A stretch of DNA of 5,971 bases from NCBI GenBank assembly GCA_007119305.1, contig SKPY01000088.1, positions 1-5,971 of the forward strand, written 5' to 3'. The notes under the pieces are model-generated. The model saw only the letters and a program-made list of their open reading frames with translations, was not told the DNA's origin and did no database searches. This document shows positions 1-4,924 of the stretch, one piece after another (within the stretch, counting starts at the first letter, position 1; every line of letters starts with the position of its first letter). Origin of the DNA: Nitriliruptorales bacterium (GTDB taxonomy: Bacteria; Actinomycetota; Nitriliruptoria; Euzebyales; Egibacteraceae). A program made the translations under genes and the position numbers.

Positions 1-178
1 AATGCGGCACAACCCCCCACGGCCAACGGACCTACTACGGTCCTCGCCGGGTAGGCCCGAGATCTTGGAGGTGGCAGGGCGCTTACCCTGAGTAGCCGAC
101 GGCGGGCTTGAGGCGGCACCTACTCGAGCGGCGAAGATTCAACAGCAGCGACGTCGTGAGTCAAGGAGACAGGCGTCG
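1..178. other. Non-coding segment downstream of the Doc toxin
   Basis: I see no convincing gene here. The only open frame over it (starting at 108 on the plus strand) is arginine/serine-rich, runs antisense into the toxin gene and resembles no family. Two small perfect inverted repeats occur: GGACC/GGTCC at 28-32/39-43 and CAGGG/CCCTG at 75-79/86-90, each with a 6-nt loop. Neither is followed by a T-run. The 13-mer CCGGGTAGGCCCG at 47-59 occurs again exactly in the repeat region upstream of trpC (4892-4904). No tRNA or rRNA is recognisable. Confidence 0.5.
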
Positions 179-556
179 TCATGCCCTTGGTTCGGATCGA
201 GCTGCGAGACGCTCGGCGATGGCGCTCACGTCGTCGAGCTCTCCTGCTGCGATCGCGATGACCAGGTCGTACGCCTCGTCGATGGTGAAGGTAAGCCGGA
301 AACCGTTCACACCGTAGAACGCGATGACGCTCGCTAGGCCCAGCCGCTTGTTGCCGTCGACGAGCGCGTGGCTGCGCACCACGGAGTGCAGCAGCGCCGC
401 GGCCTTTTCGTGCAGGGTCGGGTAAGCGTCGTCTCCGAAGGCGCTGGCGCGGGGACGTGCCACGGCAGCCTCAAGCAACCCAGCGTCGCGTACCTCCACC
501 GCGGACAGAACACGCTCCGCGATGTGGAGGAGGTCGTCCAGGTCGAGGTAGATCAA
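179..556 (-). CDS. doc: Doc/Fic-family toxin of a type II toxin-antitoxin system
   Basis: A 125-residue protein of the length usual for Doc (death-on-curing) toxins, which are small Fic-fold proteins. In the P1 phage system Doc phosphorylates elongation factor EF-Tu and stops translation. The active-site loop is visible at residues 63-71 (HALVDGNKR), matching the Doc signature HxFx(D/N)xNKR with Leu in place of Phe. The catalytic His63, Asp67, Asn69, Lys70 and Arg71 are all present, so the toxin looks intact. The opening MIYLDLDDLLHIAERVL and the tail YDLVIAIAAGELDDVSAIAERL are also typical. The start is TTG at 556. It overlaps the antitoxin stop by 4 nt (TTGA), which implies translational coupling, and no better start fits the family's N-terminus. 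Toxin activity and the EF-Tu target are inferred from the family. Confidence 0.9.
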   Translation of the reverse strand: MIYLDLDDLLHIAERVLSAVEVRDAGLLEAAVARPRASAFGDDAYPTLHEKAAALLHSVVRSHALVDGNKRLGLASVIAFYGVNGFRLTFTIDEAYDLVIAIAAGELDDVSAIAERLAARSEPRA

Positions 557-756
557 CGTCCGAGACGCTCGAGCGCCTCGGCGTACCGAGGCAGTTCCTC
601 ATCGAGCACCTCGTCCAGCAGCTCGCGTTTGCTCGTGCGTTCGATGTACTCACGCACGGCCTGGCGTGCTACCTCTTGCATGGAGCGTCCCTCTCGCGCT
701 GCGCGGCGCCGGAGCGCTTCGCCTTCCGGTTCGCTTAGCCGCAAGGTCATGGCCAT
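553..756 (-). CDS. Ribbon-helix-helix antitoxin paired with Doc
   Basis: A 67-residue acidic/basic small protein, encoded immediately before doc with a 4-nt overlap. The N-terminus MAMTLRLSEPEGEALRRRAAREG has the short beta-strand followed by a helix of a ribbon-helix-helix DNA-binding domain, and residues about 25-40 (MQEVARQAVREYIERT) form the second helix. The charged C-terminal part (about 41-67, with YAEALERLGR at the end) is the likely toxin-neutralising region. Antitoxins of this kind dimerise, bind their own promoter and inactivate the toxin. An 8-bp-arm palindrome lies 8-27 nt upstream of the start and could be its operator. The ATG at 756 is used here. The Met at codon 3 (ATG at 750) is an alternative start that would keep the whole domain. 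There is no clear Shine-Dalgarno sequence upstream, so translation may start from a very short leader. Confidence 0.85.
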   Translation of the reverse strand: MAMTLRLSEPEGEALRRRAAREGRSMQEVARQAVREYIERTSKRELLDEVLDEELPRYAEALERLGR

Positions 757-763
757 ACGTGCA

Positions 764-783
764 TGGTATCATGACTGATACCA
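764..783. promoter_or_regulatory. Candidate operator of the toxin-antitoxin operon
   Basis: Perfect inverted repeat TGGTATCA (764-771), spacer TGAC (772-775), TGATACCA (776-783). It lies immediately upstream of the antitoxin ATG. Its A+T-rich arms stand out from the GC-rich surroundings. A direct repeat of the core ATCATG occurs at 768-773 and 786-791, spaced 18 bp, which could allow cooperative binding by ribbon-helix-helix dimers. Autoregulation through a palindrome in this position is the rule for type II antitoxins. Binding by this particular protein is inferred. Confidence 0.6.
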
Positions 784-806
784 GGATCATGCTCGCTCCC
801 GTGCAA
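778..806 (-). promoter_or_regulatory. Possible promoter of the antitoxin-doc operon
   Basis: On the minus strand TTGCAC (806-801) resembles a -35 box. It is separated by 17 nt from TGGTAT (783-778), a weak -10 box that overlaps the right arm of the palindrome. Transcription would begin about 15 nt before the antitoxin ATG, leaving a very short leader, which fits the missing Shine-Dalgarno sequence. The -10 match is poor (three of six consensus positions), so this is tentative. Confidence 0.3.
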
Positions 807-895
807 GCAGCCACTACGTCGAAGGAGTCGCCAGCCTCCCGGGGGCGGGCCGCATCGACCGCTGCTGCCTCACTCCTCGTCCAACTGGGAACCAG

Positions 896-1032
896 CTACG
901 GACTAACGCCCCTGTGGAGGGTCGTCGAGTGCGGGGCTATGCCGGTTGGGTGGAACTCGGGAGCTGCGGTCCAACACTACGCACCGTAGGGATCAGCGGT
1001 AGCGGGGCATCGGTGCCGATGAACGCTGAACC
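896..1032 (-). other. Non-coding, inverted-repeat-rich flank of the IS110 remnant
   Basis: This lies in the gene-free stretch 757-1044, downstream of the transposase stop. Two adjacent structures can be drawn. First, 990-998 pairs with 1024-1032 (eight of nine positions) around an inner perfect stem CATCGG/CCGATG (1008-1013/1016-1021). Second, CTACGG/CCGTAG (896-901/984-989) encloses two further stems, GCCCC/GGGGC (908-912/933-937) and GTTGG/CCAAC (945-949/971-975), giving a three-way-junction shape. IS110-family elements carry structured non-coding ends that encode the bridge RNA, so this could be such an end. The orientation and intactness are unproven, and short GC stems also arise by chance in DNA of this composition. 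Confidence 0.3.
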
Positions 1033-1044
1033 TGACGGATGCTC

Positions 1045-1762
1045 CTATGTGTCAAGCGCGGGTTGTAGGGCGGGGTTGTTGACCAGGCATTGGTGGATTT
1101 CTCGGGCGATGTAGCGCTTGAGGCAGCGGAAGACTCCCTTCTTCGTTTTGCCCTCGGCGAAGCGGCGTTTCATGTACAGCTTGGTGTCATCGTCGGTGGA
1201 CAGTCGGGTGAGTGCGATCTGGTAGAGCGCCGAGTTCGCGTCGCGGTCGCCGCCCCGGTTGAGCCGGTGGCGTTGCTGCTTGCCGGCGGAGGCGTCGAGC
1301 GGCGCCGAGCCGGTCAGGTGCGCGAAGGAGCCCTCATGGGCGAGGCGTTCGGGGTTGTCGCCGGCGGTCACCAGCAGCGCGGCGGCAGTGTGGGTGCCCA
1401 CGCCGTGCTTGGCGATCAGCTCGGGTGCGGTGTCGGCGACGAGCCGGTCGAGCTGGGCGTCGAGCCGGTCGATCTGCTCAGATAGGTGCTGGTGGCGGCG
1501 GGCGAGCTCACGCAGGCTGAGCGGGTCACCTCGAGCACGCTGGTGAGGGTCCTCGCCGGTGCGGAACTTCGCCGCGAGCGAGACACGCTTGGCGGTGCTC
1601 AGCCCGCGCAGCTGCGTTCTGAGCGTCTCGGGTGCGGTCGCCACCAGCGCGTTGATTCTGGTTCGCGGCCATGGTGCGGTTCTTCACCGCAGAACGCCTC
1701 GTAAGGCGCAGGATGCGGATCATCTCCACCGACCCATCGGCGGTCTTGGGCACCGTGGTCGC
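1045..1762 (-). pseudogene. IS110-family transposase, N-terminally truncated and frameshifted
   Basis: The 199-codon frame 1045-1644 is the C-terminal part of an IS110-type transposase (transposase_20 domain). It contains LIAKHGVGTHTAAALLVTAGDNP, then LTGSAPLDASAGKQQRHRLNRGG, which holds the serine-bearing region used in recombination, then GDRDANSALYQIAL and the basic tail EGKTKKGVFRCLKRYIAREI. Its first codon (GTG, 1644) is really an internal Val. Homology continues upstream in another frame: VPKTADGSVEMIRILRLTRRSAVKNRTMAANQ, ending near 1658. The frames join as ANQ-INALVATAPETL if one A is removed from the AA at 1656-1657 (minus strand CAGAATCAAC versus expected CAGATCAAC). Clear homology stops at about 1762, only about 60 nt from the trpA stop. 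About 160 N-terminal residues, including the RuvC-like acidic catalytic residues, are therefore missing, and the element cannot be active by itself. In the family's SSGK-type motif this copy reads ASAGK, so one serine is replaced. Confidence 0.85.
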
Positions 1763-1808
1763 CGCCGGCCGCCACGACGCCGGCGTCGGCGTCAGCCTCG
1801 CCGGCGGC
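1761..1808 (-). terminator. Nested GC-rich inverted repeat after trpA, possible terminator
   Basis: Perfect 9-bp arms GCCGCCGGC (1761-1769) and GCCGGCGGC (1800-1808) enclose a 14-bp perfect palindrome CGACGCCGGCGTCG (1775-1788). It begins 13 nt beyond the trpA stop, the usual place for a terminator of the trp operon. No T-tract follows on the minus strand, so a classical intrinsic terminator is not supported. U-less hairpin terminators have been proposed in high-GC bacteria. It also marks the junction between trpA and the IS remnant. Confidence 0.35.
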
Positions 1809-1821
1809 CACAACGACGCCG

Positions 1822-2670
1822 TCAACCGCGCCGGCACCCCCGCGCGAGGCTCGCGACGAGGTCACGGACGGCCTCGGGTCCACCGCGGCCGGCCGCCTCC
1901 ACCACCGCCGAGCCGACGATCACGCCGTCGGCGAAGCCGGCGACCTCCGTGGCATGCGCCGGCGTCGTCACCCCGATCCCGACGCACACCGGCTTGTCCG
2001 TGACGCCGCGCAGCCGCTCGACCAGCGGGGCGGCCATCCCCGACAGCGTCTGGCGCTCACCGGTGACGCCGAGGGTCGACGTCGCGTACACGAAGCCGGT
2101 CGACGCGTCGGCGAGCGCGGCCAGGCGCGCGTCGGTGGAGGTCGGCGCAGCGAGGAACACGGTGGCGAGCTCGTGCCTCTCGGCCACGGCACGCCACGGG
2201 CCGGCCTCCTCGACGGGCAGGTCGGGCAGGATCGCGCCGGCGAGACCCGCCGCGCGGGCGTCCGCCGCGAAGCCGTCGATGCCGCCGGGCTCCGCCCCCG
2301 CCGGCGCCGGGGGGTAGTGCCAGGCGAGGTTGAAGTAGGTCATCACCAGCGCCGGCGCACCGACGCGCCCGGCGAGCTGCGCGCACATGGCGAAGTCGTC
2401 GCGCGGCGTGAGGCCCTGGTCGAGCGCCACCTGGTTGGCCAGCTGGATCGTGGGCCCGTCCATCAGCGGGTCGGAGTAGGGGAAGCCGACCTCCAGCAGG
2501 TCCGCGCCGGCCTCCGCCGCCGCCTCGAGGCACGCCCTCGACGTCACCAGGTCCGGGTAGCCTGCCGGCAGGTACACGACCAGCGCGGCGCGCCCGTCGG
2601 CGTTCGCGACCCGGATCGCCTCGCGCACCCGCGCCGCCGTCCCGGCACCCGCGGTGGGCGCGGCGCTCAC
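1822..2670 (-). CDS. trpA: Tryptophan synthase alpha subunit
   Basis: A 282-residue TIM-barrel protein that cleaves indole-3-glycerol phosphate to indole and glyceraldehyde 3-phosphate, passing indole to TrpB through the internal tunnel of the cytosolic alpha2-beta2 complex. The family signature LLEVGFPYSDPLMDGP at residues 58-73 contains both catalytic acids, Glu60 and Asp71 (E. coli Glu49 and Asp60). Met replaces the more common Ala just before Asp71. Also visible are PDLPVEE (149-155), the mobile loop STLGVTGERQ (198-207) and the phosphate-binding segments GIGVTTP (231-237) and GVIVGSAVV (249-257). An Ala/Pro-rich insertion (about residues 120-131) lengthens the loop after TYFNLAW. The start is GTG at 2670, overlapping the trpB stop by 4 nt (GTGA). 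GGAGGG at 2677-2682, spaced 6 nt, is its ribosome binding site and lies inside the trpB tail. It is the last gene of the operon, and an IS remnant follows closely. Confidence 0.97.
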   Translation of the reverse strand: MSAAPTAGAGTAARVREAIRVANADGRAALVVYLPAGYPDLVTSRACLEAAAEAGADLLEVGFPYSDPLMDGPTIQLANQVALDQGLTPRDDFAMCAQLAGRVGAPALVMTYFNLAWHYPPAPAGAEPGGIDGFAADARAAGLAGAILPDLPVEEAGPWRAVAERHELATVFLAAPTSTDARLAALADASTGFVYATSTLGVTGERQTLSGMAAPLVERLRGVTDKPVCVGIGVTTPAHATEVAGFADGVIVGSAVVEAAGRGGPEAVRDLVASLARGCRRG

Positions 2671-3947
2671 GAGCCGCCCTCCCCCGCCGGGTCGGTCGGA
2701 GCCTCCGCACCCGGGCGGCCCTCCCCCGCCGGGTTCGTCGGCACCCGCGCACCCTCGGTCAGCTCGAGGACCTCGAGCACCTCGTCGACATCCTTGTCAC
2801 CCCGCCCCGACAGGTTGAGGACCACGACGCCGTCGGGCCCGAGCTCGCCGGCGAGGCGCAGCGCCGGGACGACCGCGTGCGCCGGCTCCAGCGCCGGGAT
2901 GATGCCCTCCAGCTCGCACAGCAGCCGGAAGCCCTCCAGCGCCTCCGCGTCGGTCGCGGCGAGGTACTCGGCCCGGCCCGTGTCGCGCAGCCAGGCATGC
3001 TCCGGCCCGACGCCGGGGTAGTCGAGCCCTGCGGACACCGAGTGCGTGGGCTGGACCTGCCCGTACTCGTCCTGGAGCACGAACGAGTGGGCGCCGTGCA
3101 GGATGCCCTCGCTGCCGCCCGAGAGGGTGGCGGCGTGCCGGCCCGTGTGCAGGCCCCCGCCACCCGCCTCCACGCCGACGAGCCGCACGCCCTCGTCGTC
3201 GACGAACGGGTGGAACGCACCGAGCGCGTTCGACCCCCCGCCCACACAGGCGATGACGGCGTCGGGCAGGCGGCCTTCGTGCTCGAGCACCTGGGCGCGG
3301 ATCTCAGTGCCGATGACCCGCACGAACTCGCGCACGATGAGCGGGAAGGGGTGTGGCCCGACGACGGACCCGATGAGGTAGTGGGTCGTCTCGACGTTGG
3401 TGACCCAGTCGCGCAGCGCCTCGCTGATGGCGTCCTTCAACGTGCGGGTCCCGGTCCTGACGGGCACGACCTCGGCGCCCATGAGCTGCATGCGCACGAC
3501 GTTGAGCCGCTGGCGGCGGCAGTCCTCCTCGCCCATGTAGACGACGCAGTCGAGGTCGAGCAGCGCGGCGATCGTGGCGGTGGCGACGCCGTGCTGGCCG
3601 GCGCCGGTCTCCGCGATGAGCCGGGGCTTGCCCATCCGCTGGGCGAGCAGGCCCTGCCCGAGCACGTTGCACAGCTTGTGGCTGCCGGTGTGGGCGAGGT
3701 CTTCGCGCTTGCAGTAGATGCGGGCGCCGCCGCCGTAAGCGGTCAGCCGCTCGGCGAGGTACAGGGGTGTGGGGCGGCCCCCGTAGTCGGCCTGGAGCCG
3801 GGCGAGCCGCTGCGCGAACGCCGGGTCGGCCTGGGCCGCGTGGAAGGCCGCCTCGAGATCGTCGAGCGCCTGCACGAGCGCCTCGGGCACGAAGCGGCCA
3901 CCGAACCGGCCGAAGTGGCCCCCAACAGGGACGTGGGTCGCGCTCAT
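2667..3947 (-). CDS. trpB: Tryptophan synthase beta subunit
   Basis: A 426-residue PLP enzyme that condenses indole with L-serine to make tryptophan. Visible residues: the PLP Schiff-base Lys91 in HTGSHKLCNVLGQG (87-100), Glu113 in ETGAGQHG (catalytic Glu109 of the E. coli enzyme), the phosphate-binding loop GGGSNA (236-241), ALEPAHA (352-358) and NLSGRGDKD (378-386), whose serine contacts the pyridine nitrogen. The N-terminus GHFGRFGGRFVPEAL is typical of TrpB1. The start is ATG at 3947. It overlaps the trpC stop (ATGA) and is preceded by GGAAGGAG (3954-3961). A longer in-frame extension to 4139 is low-complexity Arg-rich sequence antisense to nothing conserved and inside trpC, so it was rejected. 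The family normally ends soon after GRGDKDVDEVL. Here a tail of about 27 residues follows, containing PTNPAGEG and PTDPAGEG, a 14-residue tandem duplication. Confidence 0.97.
   Translation of the reverse strand: MSATHVPVGGHFGRFGGRFVPEALVQALDDLEAAFHAAQADPAFAQRLARLQADYGGRPTPLYLAERLTAYGGGARIYCKREDLAHTGSHKLCNVLGQGLLAQRMGKPRLIAETGAGQHGVATATIAALLDLDCVVYMGEEDCRRQRLNVVRMQLMGAEVVPVRTGTRTLKDAISEALRDWVTNVETTHYLIGSVVGPHPFPLIVREFVRVIGTEIRAQVLEHEGRLPDAVIACVGGGSNALGAFHPFVDDEGVRLVGVEAGGGGLHTGRHAATLSGGSEGILHGAHSFVLQDEYGQVQPTHSVSAGLDYPGVGPEHAWLRDTGRAEYLAATDAEALEGFRLLCELEGIIPALEPAHAVVPALRLAGELGPDGVVVLNLSGRGDKDVDEVLEVLELTEGARVPTNPAGEGRPGAEAPTDPAGEGGS
2676..2754. repeat. 42-bp in-frame tandem duplication at the trpB 3' end
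   Basis: The cores 2676-2699 and 2718-2741 match at 22 of 24 positions with a period of 42 bp. The following 14 positions (2700-2713 and 2742-2755) match less well, at about nine positions. In protein it gives PTNPAGEGRPGAEA followed by PTDPAGEGGS at TrpB residues about 403-426. The copy next to trpA contains the GGAGGG that serves trpA, and the other copy carries a second GGGGGAGGG (2719-2727). Confidence 0.8.
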
Positions 3948-4762
3948 CCGCTGCTCCTTCCGGCCCCGCCCGCCACCACGAGCGCGCGGACGGCTGCGGC
4001 GGGGTCCGGTGCAGTGACGACGTGCTCTCCCACGAGCACGGCAGCGGCACCGGCCCGCCCGGCTTCGGCGACGTCGCCGGGTGTCGCCACGCCGCTCTCG
4101 GCGACGGCCAGCGCGCCTTCCGGCAGCGCGTCCACGCACGCGGCGAAGCGGCCCTGGTCGACCTGCAGGGTCGTGAGGTCACGGGCGTTCACGCCGATGA
4201 CGGGCACGTCCGGGTAGCGCGCGGCTGCAAGCGCCGCCCCTGCTCGGGCTGCCTCGGTCTCGTCATGCACCTCGACGAGCGCGTCGAGCCCGGCGTCAGC
4301 GGTCTCGCCGAGCAGCCCCACGAGGGTCTCGTCGTCGAGCGCGGCGACGATGAGCAGCAGGGCGCTCGCGCCCGCGGCCCGGGCCTCCCACACCTGGTAG
4401 GGCTCGACCACGAAGTCCTTGCGCAGCACCGGAACCGACGTGGCAGCGGCGACCGCGGTCAGGTCGGCGAGCGTGCCGTGGAAGTGGGCCGGTTCGGTGA
4501 GCACGCTGACCGCCACCGCGCCGCCGGCGACGTACGCGTGCGCCCGGGGGACCGGGTCGGGCACCCAGGCGAGGTGCCCGCGCGACGGGCTCGCGCGCTT
4601 GATCTCGGCGATCACCGCGACGCCGGGCCCCGCGATGGCGGGCACCAACGGCCGCGGTGGCGGCGCCGGCGCGTCGCGCAGCACGCCGAGCGGCACGAGA
4701 CCGGCGGCCTCCGCGACCCGTTCCCGGGCTTCGCGGCACGCCTGCTGGAGGAACCCCGACAC
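3944..4762 (-). CDS. trpC: Indole-3-glycerol phosphate synthase
   Basis: A 272-residue TIM-barrel enzyme that closes the indole ring from carboxyphenylamino-deoxyribulose phosphate, with loss of CO2 and water, giving the substrate of TrpA. The active-site residues are all recognisable: Glu53 and Lys55 in IAEIKRASPSRG (51-62), Lys115 in VLRKDFVVEPYQV (112-124), Glu164 in ALVEVHDE (161-168), Asn192 in VIGVNARDL (188-196) and Glu222-Ser223 in AVAESGV (219-225). The phosphate site GAAAVLVGEHVV (238-249) follows. The length is normal for the monofunctional enzyme, and there is no fused TrpF domain. The start is GTG at 4762, supported by GGAAGGGAAGG just upstream. It is the first gene of the trpC-trpB-trpA operon and its stop overlaps the trpB ATG. 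A conserved trpE or trpD does not lie upstream; ppx is there instead. Confidence 0.97.
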   Translation of the reverse strand: MSGFLQQACREARERVAEAAGLVPLGVLRDAPAPPPRPLVPAIAGPGVAVIAEIKRASPSRGHLAWVPDPVPRAHAYVAGGAVAVSVLTEPAHFHGTLADLTAVAAATSVPVLRKDFVVEPYQVWEARAAGASALLLIVAALDDETLVGLLGETADAGLDALVEVHDETEAARAGAALAAARYPDVPVIGVNARDLTTLQVDQGRFAACVDALPEGALAVAESGVATPGDVAEAGRAGAAAVLVGEHVVTAPDPAAAVRALVVAGGAGRSSG

Positions 4763-4765
4763 CTG

Positions 4766-4776
4766 CCTTCCCTTCC
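4766..4776 (-). promoter_or_regulatory. Ribosome binding site of trpC
   Basis: Minus-strand GGAAGGGAAGG with two overlapping Shine-Dalgarno-like motifs, GGAAGG (4776-4771) and GAAGG (4770-4766). It sits 3-8 nt before the GTG at 4762. It decides the choice of this GTG start. Confidence 0.7.
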
Positions 4777-4793
4777 GCTGCGGACCGGGGGCA

Positions 4794-4823
4794 ATCGTAG
4801 GCGCCCGGCGCAGCTGCGTGCGA
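4794..4823 (-). promoter_or_regulatory. Candidate promoter of the trpCBA operon
   Basis: Minus-strand TACGAT (4799-4794) is a good -10 hexamer of the TAnnnT type. The best -35 candidate, TCGCAC (4823-4818), is weak, at 18-nt spacing. Transcription would start near 4787, giving a leader of about 25 nt. That is too short for a leader-peptide attenuator or a T-box, so no trp-specific attenuation is visible here. Read-through from ppx remains possible because no terminator is evident between the genes. Confidence 0.4.
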
Positions 4824-4924
4824 ACCGGGTAGGCCGCCGGTGCGTGCGCTGCAAACCGGGTTTGGGCCCGCGCCGGTGCGTGCGCTGCAAACCGGGTAGG
4901 CCCGCGCCGGAGCGTGCGCTACAG
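4815..4924. repeat. Short tandem repeat between ppx and trpC
   Basis: Two near-identical units, 4839-4874 (36 bp) and 4875-4908 (34 bp), share GGTGCGTGCGCTGCAAACC and end in GCCCGCGCC. They differ mainly by two extra T's in the first. A shortened, diverged copy lies on the left (about 4815-4838, with GAACCGGGTAGGCCGCC) and a partial copy on the right (4909-4924, GGAGCGTGCGCTACAG). The ppx stop codon falls inside the right partial copy. A 10-bp palindrome CGCAGCTGCG (4809-4818) abuts the left end. Function unknown. Confidence 0.75.

Noticed and set aside
471..653. Minus-strand open frame overlapping the antitoxin and toxin
   Set aside because: It is an out-of-frame shadow of the antitoxin-doc pair without its own motifs.
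666..989. Plus-strand open frame over the antitoxin promoter and IS flank
   Set aside because: It has no family resemblance and covers the operator palindrome and the inverted-repeat-rich flank, so coding is unlikely.
1045..1644. Frame 1045-1644 as an intact 199-residue transposase
   Set aside because: Transposase homology continues upstream in a second frame after a 1-nt insertion, and the apparent GTG start is the Val of LVATAP inside the domain.
1559..2317. Plus-strand open frame of 252 codons across the trpA 3' end
   Set aside because: It is antisense to trpA and the transposase relic. It is Ala/Arg/Ser-rich without recognisable motifs.
3948..4139. N-terminal extension of TrpB to a start at 4139
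   Set aside because: The extra 64 residues are Arg/Gly-rich and overlap trpC in another frame. The ATG at 3947 has a good ribosome binding site and gives the normal TrpB N-terminus.
2877..4217. Long plus-strand open frame of 446 codons
   Set aside because: It is antisense to trpB and trpC, which are unmistakable. Its translation is a low-complexity mix with no family motif, as expected from GC-rich third-position bias.
4839..4908. Repeats between ppx and trpC as a CRISPR array
   Set aside because: The units are directly adjacent with no unique spacers of regular length, there are only two full copies, and no cas genes are in the window.
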